A stretch of 64,000 bases of DNA from positions 1,860,001 to 1,924,000 of the forward strand of contig JAMWFC010000032.1 in assembly GCA_027475525.1 (NCBI GenBank). Direction: 5' to 3'. The translations under genes were made by a program, and so were the position numbers. A model generated the notes under the pieces. The model did not search any database, was not told the origin of the DNA, and worked only from the letters and a program-made list of their open reading frames with translations. Within the stretch, counting starts at the first letter, position 1, and each line of letters opens with the position of its first letter. The stretch comes from Macrolepiota albuminosa. Taxonomy: Eukaryota; Basidiomycota; Agaricomycetes; Agaricales; Agaricaceae. Positions 42,259-54,700 of this stretch are shown piece after piece.

Positions 42259-45200
42259 ATGTCCACAAACTTTGGTACTACGTATACGGCGCAGGTCTCG
42301 CAAATCTCTGCCAGTCACGCCCCGCTTATCTCCCGGGGAACTATTGGCCCTCGCCAGCTCGACGCGTTCGAACACTATGCAAAGAGATATTTCAGTCATA
42401 AGGGGATCGGAGCAGAGAGGCAGGTGGAAAAGGTCTTATATAACATTGACTCGAGTGATGTTCGAGCATGGGTTAGGGAGAACGAAGATGAACTCAAGGC
42501 CCTCACATTTTCCGTTTTTATGGCACGCCTTAGGGGAGAGGTTCTGGCAACGGACTGGATGTGGGAGACGGCGCAGCTGTTGACGAAGAAACAGGGGGAG
42601 GAGGAGAGGTTTGCGGAGTGGGCGAGCAACCTGAGGGAGGCAAATGACACGTTGAGTTCTGATACCCGTTTTCACATCGGTCCCGATAAGATGCGTAACT
42701 ATCTTCTGCTTCACTGCCACGAGGACTTGCGTCGTGAATACCATATCGGAAACAAGGATGGCTGCTATGATGGGATTAAGGAGTTCTCGAAGTGGTTCCG
42801 CACAGTTTCGGATCTCGATGTCGCCCTGGCGGCAAAAAAGGCTCAGATAAGTAAACATCTTGCTGCCGCCATCGCCGCCTCGTCGAAATCTCACCTTAAG
42901 AATGTTACGAATGTGACGAACTCTAATCAGACTTCTAAGGCAAACGGACCAACCACAGACACTACTCCGAACTCGTCAGGACGCACGTATGTGTACCCAC
43001 TCACTACGGAGGAGAGAGGGTTGTTAGATGAGCACCAGGGGTGTTATCAGTGCCGTCGCCTTTACGTCGATCATCGTGCAAGGGACTGTCCGGACAAGGG
43101 GAAGGCATTGACCTTGGTAGAGTATGGTACACGGAAATTAACGACGGCATTTGCTGAAGCGGCGAAAAAGGAGTTCCAGCGTAAGGAGGAGGCAGGGAAA
43201 GGAAAGAGGGCAGGTTCATCCATCACTGTTGCGGCTGTGTTTGAGGGGTCAGATTCGGATGAAGACAGTAGTGATGCAGGTTCCGAGTACGTTATTCCTC
43301 GGCACATCACCTACCCTTGCCTTGTCTCGGGTCCCTCTATCGCTCCCATTTCTGTTCCAAGTGCACTTATTGACACGGGATCCCCACCAGCATTGATTTC
43401 CTCGACGTTGGTGAAGAAATTGGGGCTGCCAACGCGTAAATTGAACAGGCCTTTGTCAGTATCGGGGGTTTTCGCTTCTCAAGGTTCCGGGTCAGAAAGA
43501 ATGCTATCGCAATACGTCAAACTTGTAATTATATCACCTTGTTCGCAATGGAGATCACACTCCCAAGTGTTTATTGTATGCCCGAATCTACACACGGAGA
43601 TGATTCTGGGACTCGATTTTTTGGAACGCAATAAATTAGTTATCGACCTTGAAGCCGGTACAATTACGGATAAATCTTCGGGATTCGACCTCTTACATCC
43701 CTCTCGCCCTGCTCGGTGTGAGAAAGTTATTGTTGAGCCACATATTCGGAGAAAAGAGGCGAAGAAGAGGGAACGGATTGAGAATGAGTGGATTCGTCAG
43801 GGAAGGAAGGACATGGAGACTTCACGAAAACTTGTCCATTTCGAGTTAAGTGCATTGTTCGCGCAACAATCGGAGAAGTTCGCGGATGTGGATAAGTCCG
43901 CGAGTACTGGTGAACCACGTTTGTTAGGGCTGGTTAGAAAGAGGATTGAGGAACTTGCCTTAAAGGACAGATTGAAGGGGATGGACATGAAGATGAAACG
44001 ACGTTTCAAGAATCTTTTCCCTGATGGTATCCCTCATGCCGACAAGTTACCAGATAGCATGTATCACAGGATTCAGGTGAAGCCACTTGCCAAGATCACG
44101 GTTGCAAGATCCTACTCGTGCCCACGTAAATTTCGCGACAGCTGGAAAGCCTTGATTGACAAGCACGTCGCTGCTGGTCGAATCCGACCATCCTCGTCAC
44201 AGTTTGCAAGTCCTTCATTTGTGATTCCGAAGGCAGATCCCACGGCTCCCCCTCGCTGGGTCAATGATTATCGTCGACTGAATGCGAGTACAATTCCGGA
44301 CAATTTTCCTCTGCCAAGGATCGATGACATTCTGGCGGACTGCACGAAGCCAGGCACACGTGTGTGGGGTAAAATTGATTTGACGGATGCATTTTTCCAG
44401 ACCTTAATGCATCCGGATGATATAAAGTACACTGCGACCCTGACTCCCTTTGGCTTGTGGGAATGGGTTGTTATGCCCATGGGCCTCCGCAATGCGCCGG
44501 CAACTCAGCAACGTCCCTGACTCCCTTTGGCTTGTGGGAATGGGTTGTTATGCCCATGGGCCTCCGCAATGCGCCGGCAACTCAGCAACGTCGTGTCACG
44601 CTCGCCCTGCGTAAATACATAGGAAAAATTTGCCACGTTTATCTTGACGATATTATTATTTGGTCCTCATCGATAGAGGAACATGAGAGGAATGTGATTA
44701 CGATCTTAGAGGCTCTGAGGAAGGCTAGGCTATTTTGCTCTATGAAGAAGAGTGACTTGTTCTGTACGGAAATCGATTTCCTCGGGCACCACATATCGGA
44801 GAGAGGGATCGAGGCAGACCGTTCGAAAGTTGAGAAGATATTGCAGTGGCCGGTTCCTCGTAAAGCAAAACACGTTCGGCAGTTCTTGGGCCTTGTTCGT
44901 TATGTCGCCGCTTTCCTCCCTGCGCTGGCTGAACATACATCGGTTTTGACGCCGTTAACCAAGAAAGAATTTAATGGGAATTTTCCGCCCTGGACCAGCT
45001 CTCATCAGGCAGCGTTCGAGGGTATTAAGGCCCTCGTCATTGGTCGCGACTGTTTGACGACTATCGACCACGAAAACCCTGGTAATAACAAGATTTTTGT
45101 TACCTGTGATGCGAGCAAGAGGAGGACTGGGGCAGTTTTATCTTTTGGGGAGACGTGGGAGCGGGCGCGCCCAGTGGCGTTCGATTCTCGTCAACTGACA

Positions 45201-46988
45201 CCCGCGGAGAAGAATTACCCAACTCATGAACATGAATTGTTGGCAATCGTACGAGCGTTACGTAAATGGCGTTGCGACTTACTGGGCTCCTCCTTTCAGG
45301 TCTATACTGATCATAAGACCTTGAAGAATTTCGAGACTCAAAAGGATCTATCTAAAAGGCAGGCTAGATGGATGGAATACCTTTCGCAATACGATTACAA
45401 GATCAACTACATTAGGGGTGAGGATAACTCGGTCGCTGATGCGTTGTCGAGGATGCCAGAACATAGACCAGTCGTTGTTGGGGAAGTATTATTGGTGAAA
45501 GGTGACGAGACGACCTTGGATGATGTTAGGGAGGGTTATGCCGTTGACCCATACACGAGGCGTTTGATCGAGGATGCTAAGGCTGGAATGTTGTCAAGTG
45601 GGGTTGAGTTTCGGGATGGATTACTATTTGTGGGGGAGAGACTCGTCATTCCGAAGTACAAAGGATTGAGAGAAAGCTTATTCAGAGTGGCTCACGACGA
45701 ACTCGGTCATTTCGGAGCAGACAAGACGTATGCTTCACTACGCTACTCATACTACTGGCCTAATATGCGTCGCGATCTGATCAACGGTTACATTCCATCT
45801 TGTGTGGAATGCCAACGTAACAAAAACAAGACGACAAAGCCACCAGGACCCTTGCATCCGTTGCCTGTTCCGGAAAGTCGATTCGGGTCCGTTACCTTGG
45901 ATTTCGTCGGACCGTTGCCTAAGGATGAGGGATTCGACCAGTTTTGTTCAATGACTTGTCGGGCAGGGGCTGATTTGCAAATCTCACCCACGAAAACAGA
46001 TCAAACAGGGGAAGAGTTCACACATATTTTTTTCCGCGATTGGTATTGCGAAAACGGCCTGCCTTACAAAATTATAACGGATAGGGACAGTCTTTTCACG
46101 TCAACCTTCTGGCGAGCCCTCATGAAATTATCGGGAGTTAAACATAAGTTGTCGACTGCTTTTCATCCTCAAACTGACGGAGCGTCCGAACGCTCTAACA
46201 AAACTATCGTGCAATGTATACGCTATCATGTTGACCGATTGCAAACGGGCTGGGTAAAGGCACTACCAAGGATACGTTTTGGCATTATGAACACCGTGAA
46301 TGCTTCAACGGGTTTTTCGCCGTTTCAACTCAAGTCTGGATTTTCCCCGCGCGTTTTGATGCCATTATTTCCACCCCCACCCACTGATACTCCGGCCGAA
46401 GACCTGGCACTTCGAGTGTTGCAAGAAATCGAGACAAATTATCTTGAGGCTATGGATAACATGATCACGGCAAAGATTAATCAGGCACATCATGCAAATC
46501 TCCATCGTTCCCCTGAAGTCGAGTACAAGGTTGGGGATAGGGTCATGCTATCAACAATTAATCGTCGTCGAGAATATGTACAAAAACGGGACGGTCGCGT
46601 AGCTAAATTCATGCCTCGACAGGACGGACCTTTTCTCATTACCGAAGCTTTCCCCGGCTCTTCTGAATACGCCCTCGACCTTCCATCTTCGATGAAGATT
46701 CATAATCGTTTCCACTCAAGCTTGCTTTCGCCTCACTACGCAAATGACGACGAATTGTTCCCCTCGCGACAACTTGAAATGCCGGGGCCGATTCTGACAG
46801 ATGAGGGCCAAGAGGAGCATTTTATCGACAAGATAATTGACGAGAGGAGACGAGGGTGGGGAGTTCAGTATCTGGTCCGCTGGAGAGGATATGGTCCCGA
46901 CCACGATGAATGGAAAAGTGGGAGAGAAATGGACGACACTGTGGCCCTCGACGAGTGGGAAACGTTGAAGGCGTCGATTGGGAGATAA
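42259..46988 (+). CDS. G2 Gag-Pol polyprotein with chromodomain
   Basis: Start chosen at 42259 (MSTNFGTTYTAQ); the frame is open further upstream, but that part is a CTCGTT repeat coding for RS. Gag: RYFSHKGIGAERQVEKVLYN, then a CCHC-like knuckle CYQCRRLYVDHRARDC (about 43040). Protease: LIDTGSPPALISS (43370). RT: RWVNDYRRLNAST, KIDLTDAFFQT and YLDDIIIWSSS (44640). RNase H: VTCDASKRRTGAVLS. Integrase: HDELGHFGADKT...CVECQRNKNKT and D, D, E in TLDFVGP, ITDRDSLF and ASERSNKT. A chromodomain closes it: FIDKIIDERRRGWGVQYLVR, WRGYGPDHDEW. A 77-bp duplication (44438-44591) is the only break; without it about 1,550 codons are open, so the element may be active. Confidence 0.9.
44438..44591. repeat. 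Exact 77-bp tandem duplication (6 of 7)
   Basis: 44438-44514 equals 44515-44591, in the RT core just before the YLDD box. It repeats TPFGLWEWVVMPMGLRNAPA and shifts the frame by two. It is the only defect in the G2 polyprotein. Confidence 0.96.
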
Positions 46989-47209
46989 TGAATTTTTCGG
47001 AGGATGGGTGAGTGTAAGCATGAAGCTTACGACATGCGAATAGGGGTCCCATCGGATGGGGAAGGGATGGGATCGGAAGTCAAGTCTAAACTTTATTCTG
47101 AAACATTGGTTACATTTCGGTATATAGGGGAAGGAGGGTAGTGGATCGGGGATTTTTGCTGTCTTTTCGTACTGAATCCTAGTATTGTGCCATTCTGTTC
47201 TGGTTCGCT
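46989..47209 (+). other. G2 3' end, partial LTR candidate
   Basis: After the stop come GGAGGATGGG (polypurine-like), then a hairpin GTAAGC-ATGA-AGCTTAC at about 47013-47030 typical of an LTR start. The rest has no counterpart upstream of G2, so the 3' LTR would be cut before the part that the 5' end retains. Confidence 0.45.
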
Positions 47210-47211
47210 AA

Positions 47212-47691
47212 GTACAGAATAACGTGGTTCGGATGAAGGTGACTCTTCGTCGTGCAGAGGGCACTTTGCAGCGCCCTACATTGAAATGAGCAGATAAGGA
47301 GTGCCTGGTCTCATATGTGGATGTAGACGGCCACAAGGCATGGACCCTATGGGACTCTGGGAGTACTACATTGGGCATAACGCCCCAGTTTGCCCATGTG
47401 TACAGAATATCCGTGCAGGAGTTGGATACGCCATTGGCGTTACAGCTGGGCACCATAGGGAGCTGAGCCATGGTGCAGTATGGGACAAATGTGAATGTCC
47501 AAATGCCGGGCTCACATAGCCAGGAATACATGGATGTAGCGAACTTTGATCGCTACAATATGATACTGGGAACGCCATTCATGCAGCGTAACAAAGTCAT
47601 ACTAGACTTTGACCACTGTCAGGTACTAGTAAATGGGAAAGTGATCCCAGCCAAACGAGCTACGACAGACGACACTGATAATCGTCTGTGA
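47212..47691 (+). pseudogene. Family R aspartic protease
   Basis: From VQNNVVRMKVTLRR, through CLVSYVDVDGHKAW and the active site TLWDSGSTTLGITP (about 47336-47380), to the flap-side block RYNMILGTPFMQRNKVILDF (47550-47610). It belongs to the retropepsin fold and would cut the R polyprotein. Stops at about 47290 (TGA) and 47465 (TGA) interrupt it. It follows the G2 insertion directly and continues the R element from 41753, probably in a shifted frame relative to gag. Confidence 0.82.
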
Positions 47692-48063
47692 CGTCATCAC
47701 ACTACGGAGAAACGCAAGGAGTCTCCATGACTTGGCCAGCGCAGAGTGCTGGCGGTGGAGGAAGTGCAGGCTATGCCTGGACTAAGCGCAGACCACAACG
47801 TGGTGATGATGAGCGAGGAGGAGTATCAAGCCTCCAAGAGGAGCGACGAGCAAATAATCGCTCCTGATATTTGAGGCACAAAGCCTCCAGACAAGCGCCA
47901 TCGAAAGGCGAGACAATGGGAGGACTCAGTGGATGTATGTCCACCTACGTCCTCACGAGTCAAGTTGGAAGACTTGAGAGACAGCATCCAAGAGGGGGAC
48001 ACATGGTCCCTATAGGAGCGACCAGCACCCCTGCCGGAGTACGACTAGGCATATGACCCCCGA
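47692..48063 (+). pseudogene. Family R linker between protease and RT
   Basis: About 370 bp that reads, with stops, as an acidic/polar linker (EEVQAMPGLSADHNVVMMSE, EEYQASKRSDEQ). No domain. It is likely part of the same polyprotein. Confidence 0.55.
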
Positions 48064-51000
48064 ATGCCGCAAGAGTGGAACGAGCTGGTGGCAGCCATGT
48101 GTGTGCAAAATGTGCACCAGAGACGGATGACCATCAAACCAGCGTATTGCCAGCCAGCCTCGGACAAGGTGTCTGTAGCGTACTCACTTGTACGTGAGGG
48201 AAAAAGCCTCGTGGCTTATAAGGCAGCGGCAGTGGGTGCTCCGCTGAGACTACATATACCCAATGACAGTGTCAATCGGGTGCTTGCAATGCACGAGCAA
48301 TATGCACCGCCACCTCGGCCACCCTCAGAGATGGTGGAAGTACTTCCCCCGGTGCGTATGAAGGGGAAGCAGAAGACGACAAGCCTTCGTGAGGAAGATA
48401 TACCTTGGTTGCGTCAGCAATGGCAAGAAGAATTTGCTGACATGGTCAACGGGACCAAGGAGGAGCTCCTGCCATGGCGGGAGGTGAACCATGAGATCAA
48501 TCTCATAGACGAGAGCATGCAATATAAGTACCACTTGCCGTGCTGCCTGCGCGCACTCCAGGAGCAACTACGCAATAAAACTAATCGCTATTTGAATGCT
48601 CAATGGTGGTCCCCATGCACCACCGCTCAAGCTGCACCATTATTGTGCATACTGAAGAAGGATGGATCCCTTCAAACAGCTCTTGATGCACATCAGCGCA
48701 ATGACAACACTATAAAGGATGTAACTTCTTTACCAGATCAGGAGGTGATCCGGGAAGACGTGGCTCAGGCAAAGTATCGCTCAAAGATTGACCTTACTGA
48801 CGCTTACAAGCAGGTGCACATTCGCACCGAAGACGTACCCAAGACCATATTTGCATCGATCATGGGCACGTTCACGAGCAACATAATGCAGATTGGAGAC
48901 TGTAATGCTCCAGCCACCTTCCAGAGGCTAATGACCTCTATTTTTTGAGATGTAATAGGACATTTTATGCACGTCTACTTAGATGATATATTCATCTACT
49001 TGGATTCTATGGAGGAGCATGAGCAGCACCTCAGAGTCATATTTGAACGACTACGCAAGTACAAGTTGTACTTGAAGTGGAAGAAATGTGACCTTTACGC
49101 TTAGAGTATAGACTGCCTAGGGCATGTTATAGATGAGCAGGGTATCCACCCCGATCAGGACAAGCTCGATCACATTCGGGAGTGGCGCACGCCCCAAAAC
49201 TACAATGACATCCAACGATTCGTTGGCCTTGTCAACTACATATTGAGCTTCTTGCCCGATGTCACAGCCTATACTGGGCCACTTATGGCCATGATGCAGA
49301 ACGGGTCACCGTTCAATTGGAGGCCATTGCACCAGCAGTGCTTCAAGATGGTCAAACGGATCTGTACGAAGACTCCGGTGATTCGACCAATCGACCCTAG
49401 ACAGGACGAGCCGATATGGCTCATTTGCGATGCGTCCAAGACAGGCGTCGGAGCCATGTACAGTCAGGGAAGCAGCTGGCAGACTTGCTGCCCAGCAGGG
49501 TTCATGTCAAAGAAGTTCACAACGGCCCAGCAAAACTATGCGGTGCACGAGCTGGAGACTCTTGCCATACTCGAGGCCCTCCTCAAGTGGGAGGATAAGC
49601 TGATGGGATATCCCATCCACATCATAACGGACCACAAGGCCCTTGAGTTCTTCAAAACTCAGGTGAACTTGTCACCGCGTCAGCGATGTTGGATAGACTA
49701 CATGTCGAGATACCAGTTTGACATCACCTATGTTAAAGGTGAACTCAACAAAGTGGCAGACTGCTTGTCACGCTACTTTGAGAGTGATGTAGTTGGGGAG
49801 GCTCACGAGCCTCATGAGTATGTGCAGGCAGACTGCTGCATAGACCCTGATGGAGAGGATTTACCTCTCCACCAATACCAGGAGCTCAGGGAGCATGTCC
49901 TGGAAGTACGCGCTATGTGTGACGATGAACAGAGGCAAAGCACTTGCCTCAGGGAGCAGCGTGAAGAGCGGGACGTAGCCGCCCAGTTGCTCAAGGAGCA
50001 TGAAGTCGTGGACCCAGCGTCAACTGGGGAGCACAAGCGCCCCAATTTACCCGTTACGCTGGCGGAGATGCTCGAAGGCGAATTGCCTTCATCCCAGCCC
50101 CCTAGCCTGGTCAGTGACAACTTCCGGAAGGAAGTGGTGCAGGACTATGGCGATGATTCTCTCTTTGCCGAGATAATCGCCAATCCTGACAACCATCCTT
50201 GGTTCAGGCATGAGCCTGGTGGACTGATCACGATGGAGAACCGTCAAGAGGTGGCAGTGGTATGCCTCCCCCGTACGCGAACCATTATCACGTGGGTCTT
50301 GGACCAGGCCCATGCACTGGTGGAACATTTTGGTGCAGCCAGGACGTTGGGCTACATTCAAAGATGGTATTGGTGGCCACGTATGGCCCAAGAAGTGACT
50401 AAGTTCTGCGCTTCATGCACAGCGTGTCAGAGGGCAAAGCTGCCCCCTGGATCCCCTCCCAGGAAGCTACACCAGCTACCCGTGCCGATGAAACCTTGGG
50501 ATTCCATTGGAATGGACTTCGTAGGTCCCTTTCCCGAGTCCAGAGGGTTTGATTACCTCTGGGTGGTAATATGCCGCATGACAAGCATGGTGCACCTCAT
50601 ACCGGTGCGAACTACGCTGATGGCTAAGGAGCTGTCATGGATCTACCCTAGGGAGATCGTTAGGCTGCATGGGCTGCCTAGCACCATTGTGAGCGACCGT
50701 GACTCAAAGTTCACATCTCAATGGTGGAGGGAACTCCACAAACTGTTAGGAGCACGACTCCTCATGTTGACATCCTTCCATCCTCAAACAGATGGGCAAA
50801 CGGAGCGGGCTAACCATAGTATAGGCCAGATTCTGAGGGCAGTTGTTCGCCCTGACCAACGGGACTGGGTGGACTGGTGTCCACTCACTGAGTTCGCGAT
50901 TAACGCAAGTATCTCAGATACCACAGGGTATGCGCCCTTTGAGCTCAACAGAGGGTACTTGCCCTCCATGCTGCACAAAGTTCGTGCTGATACGGTGGCT

Positions 51001-51597
51001 CACCGAGGAGTTGTCGAATTCGCCAGGCAGGCCCTGGAGAACCTTGCGGTGGCGCATGACGCCATCATAGAGGCGTGAGTCTTTCAGGCAAAAAACGCCA
51101 ATCACCGTAGGCAAGCAGAACCGCCAATAGCAGTAGGAGCGTTGGTTTATCTATCAACGCGTAACCTGAGACTCCCAAAGGGTCGGGCGAGTAAACTCTG
51201 CCCAAAATGGGTAGACCCATACCGCGTTCTAGACGCAGAGCCAAGTACCTCCAACTACGTGTTGGAGCTGCCTCTGGCATTACAGGAACGACACATCATT
51301 CCAAAGTTTCACGTGTCGCTGTTGCAACCATACAGCACGTCTGACAATGCGCTATTCCCTAACAGGGCGACCCCAGGCCCCTATGATTTTGGGGCTCGAG
51401 ATGATGACAAATGGTTCATTGAGTGCATCATTGGGCACCGGTGGACTGAGCGTAACATGCTCGAGTTTGAAGTGGTCCCTCGGAGACACAACATGGGAGC
51501 CACTCTCCCATTGCTCCAAGTTGGTGGCACTTGACCGTTATTTGGAGTTGAAGGGCGTTAAGCGCCCACATCAATTAAGTAAGCATGCCGGCGCTTA
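48064..51597 (+). pseudogene. Family R Pol: RT, RNase H, integrase, chromodomain
   Basis: RT: LCILKKDGSLQTALDAHQRN, YRSKIDLTDAYKQVHI and YLDDIFIYLDS (48973). A stop at 48946 and a TAG at 49102 interrupt it. RNase H: WLICDASKTGVGAMYSQG, VHELETLAILEALLKW. Integrase: zinc (HALVEHFGAARTLGY...CTACQRAKLPPG) and core D, D, E (IGMDFVGPF, IVSDRDSKFTS, GQTERANHS). After a TGA near 51077 come the GPY-type stretch (PKWVDPYRVLDAEPSTSNY, IPKFHVSLLQPY) and, split by a one-base shift near 51470, a chromodomain (WFIECIIGHRWTERNMLEFE, then KWSLGDTTWEPLSHC and LDRYLELKGVK). All enzyme active-site residues are kept; stops and shift make it inactive now. Confidence 0.9.
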
Positions 51598-51701
51598 ATT
51601 TGATTGGCAGTGCCGATCGTGGCTTGGCTGAGTTGGTCAGCAGCTGTGGCTGAAACACGTCTTAAAAGGCAAAATTTCTTTTTCACTTTTTTCCCTCAAC
51701 C
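51598..51701 (+). other. Spacer between R pol and the 3' ORF
   Basis: About 100 bp, ending TTTTTCCCTCAACC just before the ATG at 51702. Too short for a gene. The pyrimidine-rich run before the ATG and possible AG sites leave open that the 3' ORF is expressed from a spliced or subgenomic RNA. Confidence 0.4.
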
Positions 51702-51729
51702 ATGGACAACATGCCCGTGGACCAGAATG

Positions 51730-51760
<31 letters not shown>

Positions 51761-54700
51761 CATTGAGTTTGTGCCGTCGGTCTTACCGTCGGCTGAAGGG
51801 GGGGGCAGATGGCTCCCCTGCTAACCCAAAATGCGCTCCAGTGGGGACAATCGCAACAAGCTGTGGGCTTCCCACAGCAGCAGCAACCACTAGCGGTGGG
51901 CTACCTGCCGCAGCAGCTGGTGATCAGTGGCTATCCGCCACTCCAACCCATGCAGGGCAACTTCATGCCCCAGAATGCATCTGTGGGCGGCTATCAGCCC
52001 CAACAACCAGTAGCAGGCGCTTATGCGCCACATCATGCAGAGGGCCAATCCTAGCAACAGGCCTACGGGGGGCTAGTCAGCCTCCAAGCAGCGCCAGGAT
52101 GGGGGCAGTTTGCCCCCACTATGGCGAGAGGGGCTATGGGCGCACATCTTTTGCCCCAGTTTACCGCCCCAGCGCACTATCCTGGCATGGGTGGTGTGCC
52201 CATAATGATGCCATACCCCCCGGCTTGGATGGGGGCTTGGGGCGCAATGCCCCAGTACAGCAACTCGCATGAGGTGCCAGCCAAGGGAGGCTGGTCGATT
52301 TCCCTGTCGACCACAGCACCAATTGACAATCTAGAGGGACGCCAAGCATCCCTCATGCAGGCCACCACGGCCATTGAGAGCACAGAAACTCTCAGTCCAG
52401 AACGGAGCATCAGTTCATCGGCTGATGCGCCGACGGAGAGCTTGGCCAAGCTCTCCTTGCTACAGCGGCTGGAAATGCCGCACCAATCCGAGCCCAGCTC
52501 GGAAGAAGAGTCGAGAGCTTGGCCAAGCTCTCCTTGCTACAGCGGCTGGAAATGCCGCACCAATCCGAGCCCAGCTCGGAAGAAGAGTCGCATCCTCAAC
52601 ACGACAAAGGAAAAGCATGGGCTGTCAAGCCCAGTCGCAACCAGGACTTAGTCCTGGTTACCCTTCTCCAACGTCTGGGAGACAACAGGTACGATGTACT
52701 CGCAGAGTCATCATTCCTCCACGATGCGGAGGCGGTCATCCTCATCAGCCGGATGATGGACAACATGGATCATATGGGTGCCTAGCGCAAAACTGATCTC
52801 CTTGCCCTATTGGCCGCTCGTAAGCGGCAGACTACACCCCCGAGTTGGGACACTGACTCTAGCAAAAGGGCGCGTCGGCAAGGAGTGGAGGACGCGCCCT
52901 CCCGCTCGATTAAGTCGAGCGTTGTTGCCCCCAGCCGGGAGGCTGGCCTAGGACAGGACATCTTTCCCTATGAAGATGTCCCTGCTCCAGCTGCCCCCCG
53001 GCTTATCCAGCGCCTCGACAGCGGCACATCTGAGGTTGCATCGTTGTGACCAGTATCCGTGGTTTCCACCACGTACTCTGAGGAGCAGAGTTCCAGGGGC
53101 GTGAGCACACGCCCCACTGAGGCTAAGGCCTCACAACCCCAAAAGGATCGTCGGGGTAAGCAACTGGAAGGGCACGCATACGTCAACGTGCACTTCTCTG
53201 AGGATGCCCCGAAAGGGGCTCCAGGGGCTAACATCCTCTTTTTACCCGCAATACTGGTAGAGGGCCCGCCAGCCCAACTCCCGCAGTGTGTGTGGGCAAT
53301 GGACCCATGGTCTGATAAGTTGGAGCCGGAGAGGATGCCATCCCCACCCTCAGATGACGATTGGTATGAGGAGCCTGAAGAGGCTCGTATGGAATCCCCT
53401 GTGCTGCACGAGACTGTGGCACAACGTATGGCGTGCAAACGGCGCAACAGCAATTGACAGGCCAAGATGGACCGTCGGGCGCAGGATAGCGCCAAGCAAG
53501 GAGCTGCCCTCCTCGAGGACCAAACCGGGCGCATCCCTGATGCGCTCGGTGTTGTGATCTACCGTGATCATACTGTTGAGCGCCAGAACTCATTTTTTAG
53601 TGCGGGGTTAGCTCCCCAGTTCTATTGGTCACCAGTGACCAATACCATCTTTGTCGGGCAAGAAGCCTGCGCAGCCAGGTCCTTCGAGACCGATAAAGAG
53701 GGCAACGCCGCGTTGATGCCCCACAACAGTAAGGTGTACCAAGTGGCACCTCGCGGGTTTCTCCGCAGTCCTCGAGAAGTCCGCAGGCTTCATGCACTGG
53801 TTAACAACCAGTTTACGCCGATTTGTCAGCATCAGTTGGGCTATTTATTGCTCAACGAATTCAAGCGGGTGGCGCTCAACTGCCACCCTACTGCTCAAGA
53901 CAGAGCTATGTCTCACTTACTCGACGAGGTTGCATATAGGACCATCGCGGTACCCTTCACGAGTCCAGAGGAGCAGGAGAACATCCCGCGAATAATTGTG
54001 CCAACACAGATCTATCGCCGCAAAGAGGGAGGGAGAATTGCCTTTGTTGGCCTTACCCCCCCTGATCCAAAGCAACCATTTGCTTTGGACTACCTGGGCT
54101 CATATGCCCTCCTCTATGGACGTCCTGGGACGTCCAACGTATGGACCGGTCTGGCCATGGACCGTGCCATGCGCATTCATTGGTGCAGCCTCTTTGGGTT
54201 TGCGCTTGTACGCGCCCTCAGCGCCAGCCGCCCCTCCAAGTCCACGGTACACAAGTACCTGGCCTACGTATTCGCAAGGCCAGGCCTCTACAAAGAGGCC
54301 GTGGCTGAGTACAAGGCGGCCACGGGGCAAGTCTTTGTGCCCCTCCACGCTGACGACCCTAACTTTGAGGCTCAGGCTGTGGACATCCCAGAAGCATCAG
54401 CTTCCGTATTCACCACTTCGGACGTGTTACGTGTCCTTCTTTACAATCAAATTCTGGTCAGCTGGGCTGACCATGCATACACCTATGGAGTCACCTACTT
54501 GGCCCACCTATTCTTCAGCGACAGCCGGCTCTAGAGGCTACAACGCCTTGACTATTATGGTACACCCCAGTCCATTGCTCAGTGGGATGGGTGGCACGAG
54601 GCCACCATTGGCGATCAACAACGTCTGATGCTCTAGCAGCAGGACAGTCATCGTGCTTACAACGATGCGCTCACCAAGGGGATGTACCTCCTCATCGGGC

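Larger units (their letters stand above)
41754..47209 (+). mobile_element. Chromovirus G2, coding-intact, no LTRs visible
   Basis: A Ty3/gypsy element with a single gag-pol frame inserted at the gag/protease border of family R. AAGTA occurs at 41749-41753 and 47210-47214 and may be the target duplication. Upstream are a 33-bp tandem repeat (41861-41926) and a TATA box (TATAAAAG, about 41932); downstream are a purine run (GGAGGATGGG) and TGTAAGCATGAAGCTTACGACA, which looks like an LTR start. However, the left and right ends share no direct repeat, so complete LTRs are not present in this assembly. Confidence 0.75.
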
